64,000 bases of DNA from Micromussa lordhowensis (taxonomy: Eukaryota > Cnidaria > Anthozoa > Scleractinia > Lobophylliidae): NCBI GenBank assembly GCA_964020085.1, contig OZ026595.1, positions 12,701,093-12,765,092 on the forward strand, written 5' to 3'. The notes under the pieces are model-generated. The model did no database searches, was not told where the DNA came from, and saw only the letters and a program-made list of their open reading frames with translations. Shown here piece by piece: positions 32,949 to 42,800 of the stretch; positions within the stretch are counted from its first letter, which is position 1, and each line of letters begins with the position of its first letter. The translations under genes were made by a program, and so were the position numbers.

Positions 32949-33716
32949 ATGGTAAAATCATCTTGCGTAAACTAGAAGAAACAAACTGAATGTGTTCCAG
33001 GCAGCGAACGATTTGTCAAAGCTAAAAATGGTCGAACCATGATGAAATGCACTTGTGCTGAATGTGGGATAACAAAGACCAAATTCGTCAAGAATCAGGG
33101 AAACTAATTGTGCCCTCACTAGCTGGGGGCAGTTTGTTTGATATTCATGATAGTCATTCTCTTAGTGAGATTGCTTTGAAAGGTTTGGCCAATTCTGGGG
33201 CTTACCTTGCTCGAAAGGGTGTTGCAAAAGCTATCAAATCAGATTATGCAAAGAAGAAGATAAAAAATGTTGCAAATAAGTATCTTGATCAAGTCCTTGA
33301 CAGTTTCGCATCAAATATATCACCGACTGGTGGTGCAATAGATATACATAAGGCTATATTAAAAGTTGCGCCAAAGAAAGGTTTTGTGATGCCTGGATAC
33401 AGGTCCTGGTAATCCTCTCGAACAGCAACTGAGGTATGATCCAAATACTGGTCAGATACTTAAGATATATCAACAACCAACAGGTAAAACAGATGCAGTA
33501 AGTATGCAGCATGATGTTGATTACTCAGTTTGTGGAAACAAACCAAAAAGTAACCAAGTAAAATGTAAGAATGATGCAGATCGTAAAATGGTTAAGGCTC
33601 TTGATGCTATTCCTTGGAAAGAAAGACAATGGGGACATACAATAGCTCGCAATGCTATAGCAGCTAAGTCAAAATTAGGTATGGGTGCTAAGTCAAAAAA
33701 CGTAAAAAACCGCTGA
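32949..33716 (+). pseudogene. Zinc-ribbon plus parvovirus-type phospholipase A2 protein, multiply broken
   Basis: Frame one starts at ATG 32949 and has a treble-clef-like ribbon: Cys residues near the start, then KNGRTMMKCTCAECGITKTK. A TAG at 32973 replaces what would be the second Cys of the first pair. A frame change near 33090 leads to a linker (SLAGGSLFDIHDSHSLSE...) ending FVMPGY. A second change at about 33400 restores a phospholipase A2 core: TGPGNPLEQQL (Ca-binding loop), QHDVDY (HD-x2-Y catalytic), then KCKNDADRKM (Cys and Asp). Phospholipase A2 domains of this type occur in parvovirus VP1 and are reported in adintovirus-like elements, where they help membrane passage. This copy has at least three lesions. 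Confidence 0.65.
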
Positions 33717-34660
33717 GTGAAGAAAACTGGCAAGAAAAATTAGCTGATGAATTACACACACCCATAAAACGTAATTTCACTCGGCGGCGTGTAATCACAA
33801 ATCATATTGATGAAATATGGGCAAGTGATCTAGTTGAAATGCAACAGTTCAGTAAATGGAATAAAGGTTACCGATATCTTCTAATGATTATTGATGTTTT
33901 CAGTAAATACGGTTGGATTGTACCATTGAAGGATAAGAAAGGTGAATCTGTTGCTGAAGCAATTTAAACAATATTAAACGAAGGTAGAAAACCACAGTAT
34001 TTATGGGTTGATAAAGGTAAAGAATATTACAACAAACATGTGAAAGACCTATTAGAGAAAAATGGGATATATATGTACTCAACTGAGAATGAAGAGAAGT
34101 CATCAGTGGTTGAAAGATGGAATAGAACGATTAAATCCAAAATGTGGAAACAGTTCACAGTTCAAGGTAATACAATGTATCTTGATATGTTACCTAAAAT
34201 ATTGAAACAGTATAATAATACTAAACATTCAAGCATCAAAATGACACCCACAGAAGCATCCAATAAGAAGAATGAAGGAACTGTTTACTTTAATCTATAT
34301 GGTGATATGAAAACATCAAAACAGAAACCAAAATTTAAAATAGGTGATAAAGTGCGAATATCTAAGTACAAACGGAATGTATTCGATAAAGTTTATACAC
34401 CAAATTGGACAGAAGAAGTATTTACAGTTGATAAGATTCAATACACTAATCCAATAACATACAAAATAAAGGATCTCAATGATGAAGATATTCAAGGGAG
34501 TTTCTATGAACCTGAATTATTAAAAGCCAAGCAAGATGTTTTCCGTATTGATAAGGTCATTCGTAGGGATCACAAGAAGAAACAAGCTTTAATAAAGTGG
34601 AAGGGATATAGTGATGAATTTAATAGCTGGATTCCAATGAAGGATTTGAGAAATGTATGA
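33692..34660 (+). pseudogene. Retroviral-type integrase with C-terminal chromodomain, one in-frame stop
   Basis: The frame opens at 33692. It carries an rve core with Asp in IWASDLVEMQQF, Asp in LWVDKGKEYYN and Glu in the segment EKSSVVERWNRT. An SH3-like part follows (KFKIGDKVRISKY...FTVDKIQ). The C-terminus, FRIDKVIRR...ALIKWKGYSDEFNSWIP, has the aromatic residues of a chromodomain, as in many Polinton integrases, which may direct insertion to marked chromatin (family knowledge). A TAA at 33965-33967 lies between the first and second catalytic Asp. No in-frame ATG precedes KKPLSEENW, so the start may have been shifted from the overlapping upstream frame. Confidence 0.85.
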
Positions 34661-34750
34661 AAATGATATAAGTACAAATTATGTAACATATATTGTATAA
34701 ATCAATACAGTATATGCTGTTTATCCGCTATCTATTGATAGCCAAAAATA

Positions 34751-35512
34751 TCATTGTTTTTGGTTATTTTTGCAATGTTTCTTGTGAGCATATTTGTAAT
34801 TATTTTTGAAAGTTTTGTTACAATTAGGACATTCAAACTCCTTATTTAGCCATTTTTTGAAAGCTTCTTTTTGATTTTTCTTTTTATCCTCTTCTGGGAC
34901 TCTTTTCGGCTTGATGTTAGAAGATTTTTTGTAGTTATCTGGCAAGTCATCTTGTTTGATATATTGAAATGTATAAGAACATCCATCTTTCTTTGATATT
35001 CCTGATTTACAATTATTAAGACACTCACATACCATTTTGACAATACCTGCATTTATACCAAGGTGGTGCTGAATAGAACACATACTATTAAAATATGAAA
35101 CTTCATTTGTATTTTTGTTGGTGGCTTTAACACATTTTCGATTTTTATGATTATTCGCAACGTATGAGTAATCCCGATCCTTGGCTGACTTCTTGCAATT
35201 CTGTTGAGGTGTAATCAACTGTAAATTACACAAGCGATTATCTTCTTTATCATTATTGATGTGATCAATCACTTTACCCTCTGGTATTACACCGTAAAAA
35301 CATTCCCATGTAAATCGATGGACAAGATACGTTTTCTGACCATGTTGACCATGTTTTCTCACCATACATGATAAGTAACCATTGTGTTGCCTTTTCCCTT
35401 TGTGGGGCACTTTTTTAATGATATTGATCACATTTCCATCTTCAGATGCAGCGTACAAATCATAAACTGGATGTACAGAAAAAGCACGGTCATTGATAAT
35501 AATTTTTGTCAT
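34751..35512 (-). CDS. HNH endonuclease with N-terminal NUMOD-like part and C-terminal zinc finger
   Basis: An intact 253-residue antisense gene between integrase and polymerase. An N-terminal segment VYDLYAASEDGNVINI resembles the NUMOD4 motif. The HNH core reads VHRFTWECFYGVIPEGKVIDHIN...DNRLCNLQLITPQQN, with His, Asp-His and Asn in the expected order. A Lys-rich spacer follows, then CPNCNKTFKNNYKYAHKKHC (C2HC-type) at the C-terminus. Such genes are homing-type endonucleases of large DNA viruses and phages. Convergent placement and full integrity among damaged neighbours suggest a self-sustaining passenger, but a host-side use cannot be excluded. A poly-AT bidirectional spacer (35513-35612) separates it from the polymerase start. 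Confidence 0.8.
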   Translation of the reverse strand: MTKIIINDRAFSVHPVYDLYAASEDGNVINIIKKVPHKGKRQHNGYLSCMVRKHGQHGQKTYLVHRFTWECFYGVIPEGKVIDHINNDKEDNRLCNLQLITPQQNCKKSAKDRDYSYVANNHKNRKCVKATNKNTNEVSYFNSMCSIQHHLGINAGIVKMVCECLNNCKSGISKKDGCSYTFQYIKQDDLPDNYKKSSNIKPKRVPEEDKKKNQKEAFKKWLNKEFECPNCNKTFKNNYKYAHKKHCKNNQKQ

Positions 35513-35612
35513 TATAATATAGATTATATAACCAAATCTTTATATCAATAAATAAAATTTTTTAAATTTATTAAGGCCTAAAGAAATATTAATTATATGG
35601 TAATATTATATA

Positions 35613-38600
35613 ATGGAAAATATAATCTCAACTAATAATATGAACACGCGCTCTCTCTCAAATCTTACCAAATCTCAATTAATCAGCTTGCTGATCAAAC
35701 AGAATTTGGAAATAAAACAGTTGTTACAGCAAAATATGCAACAGCAACCAATCCCAACTCAAATAACTGAAAAACCAATCCCAGCCCCTCGTAAGAGTGT
35801 GAAGCAGATGGTGCAAGATTATGAAGAAAACGTGGAATTTAGGGATGATTACAAACCAACGCCAAAACCAAAGACTAAGAAACCAGTTCCATTATTGAGA
35901 ACTAAAATTGAAGAAAAAGCACAAGCAATGAAGGGTTACACCATAGTTAATAGAGGGGACTGGTTAGGAAGCCTGGAAAACATCAAAGGAAGAAACAAAA
36001 ATGCCAAGATTTATGTTCGAAGGTCCACGACCCTGCACAATCTTTTGTTTTGTGCTCATACACTATGCATGAATTACGTAACCAACACGTTTCTATTGGC
36101 TAGTTCCTCAGTACGGAGTAAACAACTATTTTGTTTTGTGCAGGGTCAAGGCCAAAAAAGCAAACAAAAACATACAACAAAGAACTTTGTCGAGTTTCAT
36201 AACCATTCCCCTCTATTAACTATGGTTACACAAAGTCTTATGAAATCAACATTAAAAACAACAAAGATCCCTTAGAACAGTTGAAAAACACAAGAAAAGC
36301 TATTGAAAATCATATCAAAAATATTATTGAATCAAAGAAAGGTTTAAAAGTGGTTGAAACGCTTAAGGTAACATTTACAAAAATGTCAGGTGGAGAAATA
36401 ATTCATAAATCAGCATATTTTAATAGCAAACCACAAACTATTATCAACAACACAGAAATCTTTGGATCACTACAATTATCAGAACAACAAATATTGAACT
36501 TGGTAGCTGTATGGATATCTGAAGGTTCTGGTTGGACTGTTGAATCAGTTGACAATCATTATATTAATGTTGTACAATATGAACCAATGAAAAGTTCCTC
36601 ATATATTGAACTTCCGCAAGAACTCAGAAACAGTGCTAAGGGATTGATTAATATGAAAAATGAGGATAATAAATGCTTCAGATGGTGTCACATCAGACAT
36701 TTGAATCCACAAAATAAAGATCAACAGAGAATCAAAAAAGTTGACAAGGAATATGTTAAAAATTTAGACTATTCAGAAATCGAATTTCCAGTTACTACCA
36801 AGCATTATAATAAAATTGAAAAGCAGAATGAAATAAATATCAATGTATTTGGATATGAAAACAAACAACCATATCCAATCTATGTGTCAAAAGAAAAATA
36901 TGAAGATCATATGGAACTATTATTAATAACTGAAAATGAAAATAAACATTATGTTTTGATCAAAGATTTCAATAGATTCATGTTTCACAAAACAAAGCAT
37001 GAACATAGGAAGCATTTCTGTGTGCATTGTCTCCAATGTTTCAGCTCAGAAATAGTTTTGAATAATCATAAAGATAATTGTATCGTAGTAAATGGAACAC
37101 AAGCAGTAAAAATGCCTGAGAAGGGTAAAAATATATTACAATTCGATAACTTCCATAAACAACAACAAGTACCATTTGTTATCTATGCTGATTTTGAAGC
37201 TATAACAGAAAAGATCTCCAATTGTCAACCAGATGATAATCAATCATATACAAATGCTTATCAGAAGCACATAGATTGTGGATATGGTTATAAAGTTGTT
37301 TGTTGTTATGATGATAAATACAGCAAACCATTAATAATCTATAGAGGTGAAAAAGCGGTTTATGGATTCTTGGAAGATATGTTGAAAGAAGTCAAATATT
37401 GTAAGAAAGTCATGAAAAAGGAATTCAACAAACCACTGAAAATGACAAAAGATGATGAGAATAAATTTAAAAAAGCTGAAGAATGTCATATTTGTAATAA
37501 AAAATATACTGATGAAGATACTAAAGTTCGAGATCACTGCCATATCACTGGTAAATATAGAGGATCTGCTCACCAAGAATGCAATCTGAAACTAAGAGTA
37601 AATCCTGAACGATTAAAAATACCTGTTATATTCCATAATCTAAGAGGTTATGATAGTCATTTCATAATGCAAGAGATTGGTGAAATAGTTAAGAATAATA
37701 CATACACAAAAAAGAACGGTGAAAAATGTCAAATGAATATCAATGCTATTCCAAATAATATGGAAAAGTACATGGCATTCATGTTGGGTAATCATCTTAC
37801 TTTTATTGATAGTTTCCAATTCATGAGTTCCAGTCTTGAAAAACTTGTTTGTAATTTACCAAAAGAAACATTAAAATATACCTCACAGCGATTCAAAGGT
37901 GATAAGTTTGATTTGATGATAAGAAAAGGTGTTTATCCATATGACTACATGGACAGTTTCAAGAAGTTTGAAGATACTGTTTTACCAACCAAAGATCAAT
38001 TTTATAGTTTATTGAATGATGAACATATATCAGATGAAGATTATCAACATGCTAAAAATGTTTGGAAAATGTTCTCAATGAAAAATATGGGTGAAATGAT
38101 TTGTACTTGCAATCAGATATACTTCTTTTGGCTGATGTTTTTGAGAACTTCAGAAAAACATGTCTTGAGTATTATAAATTAGATCCATGTCATTATTTCA
38201 CATCTCCAGGATTATCTTGGGATGCAATGTTGAAAATGACTGATATTAAACTTGAATTGATGGCAGATATTGATATGTTTCAATTTATTGAGAAAGGATT
38301 GCGTGGTGGTATTAGTTATATTGCCAATCGTTATGGTGAAGCAAATAATAAATACATTAAAGATTACAATAAGAAGAAGCCCTCAAAATATTTTATGTAT
38401 CTTGATGCTAATAACTTATATGGATGGGCTATGAGTCAATATCTACCAACTGGAGGATTCAAATGGATGAAGCAAGAACATATTGATAAATTAGATCTTG
38501 GTAAATATCAAGAAGATAGTAAAAAAGGTTTGATATTAGAAGTTGATTTAGAATATCCAAAAGAACTGCATGACTTACATAATGATTATCCATTGGGACC

Positions 38601-38905
38601 AGAAAAAGTTAAAGTAACAGAAGACATGTTATCTGATTATTGTAAGAAAACAGTTGAGAAATATGGAATATCAGTTGGATTAGTCAGCAAGCTCATTCCA
38701 ACATTAGGAAATAAGGAAAAGTATGTTCTACATTATAGAAACTTGAAATTATATATGAATCTCGGATTGAAAGTTATGAAAGTTCATCGAGTACTAAAAT
38801 ATGATCAATCACCATGGTTAAAGCAGTACATTGATTTTAACACTGAGAAAAGAAAGAATGCTAAAAATGCTTTTGAGAAAGACTTTTTCAAACTAATGAA
38901 TAATA
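35613..38905 (+). pseudogene. Protein-primed DNA polymerase B, 5' part (MITE-split and frameshifted)
   Basis: The N-terminal frame (35613-35940) has a proline-rich segment with PAPRKSVKQMVQDYEE. It is cut by the 285-bp MITE and resumes at 36231 in another frame. The 3'-5' exonuclease carries YADFEAI and FHNLRGYDSHF. Between them lies a zinc-binding Endonuclease VII-like insert (CHICNKKY...DHCHITGKYRGSAHQECN). A frameshift near 38090 divides the frame, and the palm begins with LDANNLYGWAMSQYLP (motif A). The gene stops at 38910 inside motif B (KLMNNSV), where a BEL/Pao element has landed. Polymerases of this type replicate Polintons from terminal-protein-primed ends. Confidence 0.88.
35941..36225. 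mobile_element. MITE inserted in the polymerase gene, with a nested second foldback
   Basis: The ends are perfect inverted repeats CCATAGTTAATAGAGGGG and CCCCTCTATTAACTATGG. TTACA is duplicated at 35936-35940 and 36226-36230. Removing element plus one TTACA re-creates a continuous polymerase frame. Inside, GACCCTGCAC (36029-36038) and GTGCAGGGTC (36138-36147) form a second inverted pair, probably an inner element that landed in the first. The 290-bp gain shifts the frame. Confidence 0.88.
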
Positions 38906-38910
38906 GTGTA

Positions 38911-39730
38911 TGTAGCGTTTGCAGCGACTAGCAAATTTCAAAACGAGGCGAAACAAAACGAGCTCCAGGCGTGTCGCGACAAACTAGTGGGTGGGACTAC
39001 TTTACAGGTCGTCTTCAAGGGTAGACATTTAAACCACGGAAAAACCAAAGGTGACGGTTATCGGCGATTTATTACATCAAATAAACGATCGTAAACTGAA
39101 ATAACAATATGGAACGAATTTCTATCAATTTAGCGGAAAGGTTGCGTAACAAATAGTCAAAAACTTACACCAGACAAACTAACGATTTGGAATCGATAAC
39201 ACAACGAAATCGAATAACAATACATCAGAAAATATATACCCAGCGTAAACACTACGCTACAATACCAAATAAACAGAATCACACAACAAAGGAATAACAG
39301 CTCAATGATCTCGAACCTAAAAAGTGGGCGTTCACTCTAGTAACGTTAAGAACATATTCTAATTTAGACGATTATAAACAATTAACGTTATACAAATGTT
39401 CCTTTGTGTTTCTTCGCCCATAGTTATAAAAACGTAACCTAATCAAAATGACAAATGTACTCACATATCGGTCCCGCTTGAGCCAGGGGTTAGGAAACAA
39501 AAATTAACATCAAGAGTTCAAAGGTTCACAAGGCCACGCGAGATGGAACGAAAAACTATTACCAATGCGCAAGAGGGACGCTAACTTAGCTTTTATATGC
39601 GCGTGGTGACGCTTAAAGGTCCGATTACAAAACCAATCAAAATGAAGTAAACAGTGTAACTACGTTGGTAACCAAGATATAGAGACAATTATTAACTAAT
39701 CAAATTGACCTTTGTCTAGTGTCCTTAACA
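38911..39730 (-). repeat. BEL/Pao 3' LTR (element orientation minus)
   Basis: Plus-strand sequence begins TGTAGCGTTTGCAGCGACTA and ends GTGTCCTTAACA; in element orientation it begins TGTTAAGG and ends CGCTACA. It is 820 bp, as is its partner. A purine-rich tract (CAGGGAAGCCA in element orientation) abuts its inner edge at 39731, suiting a polypurine tract. Short frames in it are not genes. Confidence 0.95.
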
Positions 39731-39862
39731 TGGCTTCCCTGAAATAATCATATTTCACTAATTAAAACTATTAACTTGCAATCAATGTTCAATTAATCAA
39801 ATTATCCTTAACAGTTCAGTTCAATTCTTGTAAGGCTCCTCGGTCGGGAATTACCCTGGATC

Positions 39863-42800
39863 TCAATCAGTCTGTGCTGACATCAAAAGCACTAGCTTCT
39901 GTACTGGTCGCTCCAAATACCGCACTGCATTAACCCTCTTGCCCGTATTATCTAAGCAGCTATCTGCAAGAGCTACCTGAACTTTCCGCACTTGCCCATC
40001 AGAACTAGGGTAGACGGCTGATACACGTGCAAGTTGCCAAGCACTGCGAGGAAGATTTTCATCTTTAAGCATAACGACGTCATCGATACACAAATTTCTT
40101 CGAATGCGTGTCCACTTCTGGCGCTGCTGTAGGCTAAGGAGGAATTCCTTTCTCCAGCGTGACCAGAACTCGTTCGCCAGATGCTGAACTCGCCTCCAAC
40201 GCTTTCTGCAATATATATCCGCTGCCTGGAACACACCTGGTGGAGCAAGAACGACCTTTGATTTCATCGTCAGCAAATGGTTAGGAGTCAAGGGGCTTGG
40301 TGAATCCGGGTCAGCAAGTTGGTTGACCGTCAAGGGGCGACTGTTGACAATGGCCTCGGCTTCGCACATCAGGGTCCTAAGGGACTCATCGTCTAGCTGC
40401 CTTCCGTTATCCTGAAGAAGGGACGAAAGGACGTTACGAACGGATCTGATTTGGCGTTCCCACACACCTCCCATGTGGCTTGCTGCTGGAACGTTCATCT
40501 TAAATGAGAACCAATCGCACTGTTCTTCTAGAAGCTTGGTCTTAATCTTTTGCTGGTCCATTTCGGCTAGGGCTTGCTTGAGTTCTCTGCGAGCTCCCAC
40601 GAAGTTTGTCCCCTGATCGCTCCTTAGCTGGCGGATTGGACCACGACGACTGATAAATCGTCTTAGAGCATTCATGAAGGAGTCGGTCTCGAGGGAGTTG
40701 GCGATTTCGAGGTGTATGGTGTATGGCGAGGTGTATGGCTCTCGACGCCATACAAGTAAAGAGGACGCCGTAGCGCTTCAACTCCTTACGACCTTCTTTA
40801 ATAACGAAAGGACCAAAATAGTCCACCGCGCAGTAGGTAAAGGGCGGAGTAGACTCAAGGCGATCCTCTGGCAAATCTGACATCCTTTGTTCCTGCACTG
40901 CTCCACGTAGTCTCTGACACTTGACGCAGGAAGAGATCAGGCTGGCGACTATTGATGAACCGTTTATTACCCAGAATCCATTCGATCGTACTTCATTTAG
41001 GGTAATGCCTTTGCCTTGGTGACTTGCGCGTTCGTGAAAATGTTTGGCAATCAGCATCGTGATGTGACTGTCTCGCGGCAGGATGATGGGAAATTTAATC
41101 TCGTCAGTTAAGCTCGCACGTCTGAGACGTCCACCAACACGCAAAATTCCGTCAGAGTCTACGAACGGATCAAGCTTGTACAGCGTGCTGAATCTTTTCA
41201 TGCTAGCCTTTCTCTGTTGAGCGAAGACTCTGCTGTTGGGGTCATCATTTTCCTGCTTCGTTTCCTTCAAGGTTCCTATTTCATCTTTGAAGGCCTTACT
41301 CTGTGCTGCGCGTATGATTGCAAGCTCAGCGCTTTCCAAATCGCTGACATGAACCTCTCGTGTTTCGTCATTGCAATTCTGTCTCTTGCGCATGCGCACA
41401 CGATCTCTTAGGCGTCTGACATAGCGAAGACACAAGGCGACTGCTCGTTTAGCACGATGCCAATCGGAGAAAACTTCCACTCTCCCTGCGAGGCTTGACT
41501 TCTCTGGAGGTGCCTGCGTGGTTTGCATGTTCGTGGTGGTTGCCATGGCAACAGCTTTCTTAATTTCGGGATCATCTCGGAGATCATAATCTTCTATGTT
41601 GCTTGTTTGCCATTGGTTTTCTTTCTTCCAAAGAAATGCTGGTCCAGCAATCCAACGAGAATCTAGCAGCTCTTGTGCCTTCATTCCCCGCGAAGCTTCA
41701 TCCGCTGGATTCTCTTTCGACTCAATGTATTTCCACTGGTGAATAGAAGTGCTGTCTTGAATCTCTTGCACTCTGTTAGCGACAAATACGTGAAATCTTC
41801 TACTTTCATTCCTGATGTATCCAAGTACTACGTTGCTGTCTGTCCAGAAGTATTCTCGGTCGATGTGATACTCTAGCTCTCGACGCAGCTGCTGGCTTAT
41901 CCTCACTGAACACACGGCGGCAGTGAGTTCCAGTCTCGGTATGGTCACTGGCTTTAAAGGGGCGACTCTAGACTTCCCCATAACGAAAGAACAATGAACC
42001 TTCTGACGTTCATCTACCAGTCTCAGGTAACTGCACTGGCCGTAGCCTTTAACGCTCGCGTCCGAGAAATGATGGAGTTCTGCGCTCACGACGCGACCAA
42101 AGTTCTCGGGCTTGTAACATCTAGGGATGGAAACGCGCTGTAGCTGTAACAGATCTACTCTCCACTTCTCCCACTTGACTTTGATATCCTCCGGTATTGG
42201 GTCATCCCAGTCTACTTCGTGACGGCATAATTCTTGAAGAATTGACTTTCCATCCAGCAAGAGTGGAGCAACGAAGCCAAGGGGGTCGTAAACTGAGCTG
42301 ACTGTGGAAAGAATCCCTCTTCTAGTGCACGGCTTGTCTTGTAGCACGATGTTGAACTGAAAACAGTCTGACTCGACACACCAATGGACACCAAGCGCGC
42401 GTTCCAGCGGAAGTGAATCAAGGTCTAAGTCTAGCTCCTTGACACCATCTGCTCTGTCAGGTTCTGGAATTCTTCTAATGACTTCTTTACTGTTCGACAC
42501 GAACTTGTGAAGACGGAAACCTCCTTTGTTGCACATCTGCTTCACGTTTGCGATGAGCTTTACCGCTTCCTCCACTGACGAAACAGACTTTAAACCATCA
42601 TCAACATAGAAGTTGTTACGAAGAAATTCGGCGGCAGTCGTTCCAAACTCTCTCTCAAAATCGTTAGCCGCAGCCTTCAGAGCAAAATTAGCACAACCAG
42701 GGGATGAAGTAGCCCCAAACAAATGCACAGTCATCCTGTACTCCTTAGGTTCCTTTGTAAGATCACCGTCTTCCCACCAGAGAAAGCGTAACAAATCTCT

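Noticed and set aside
38906..39094. Short frame repeated at 46229-46432
   Set aside because: It is LTR sequence of the BEL/Pao element present twice, not a gene.
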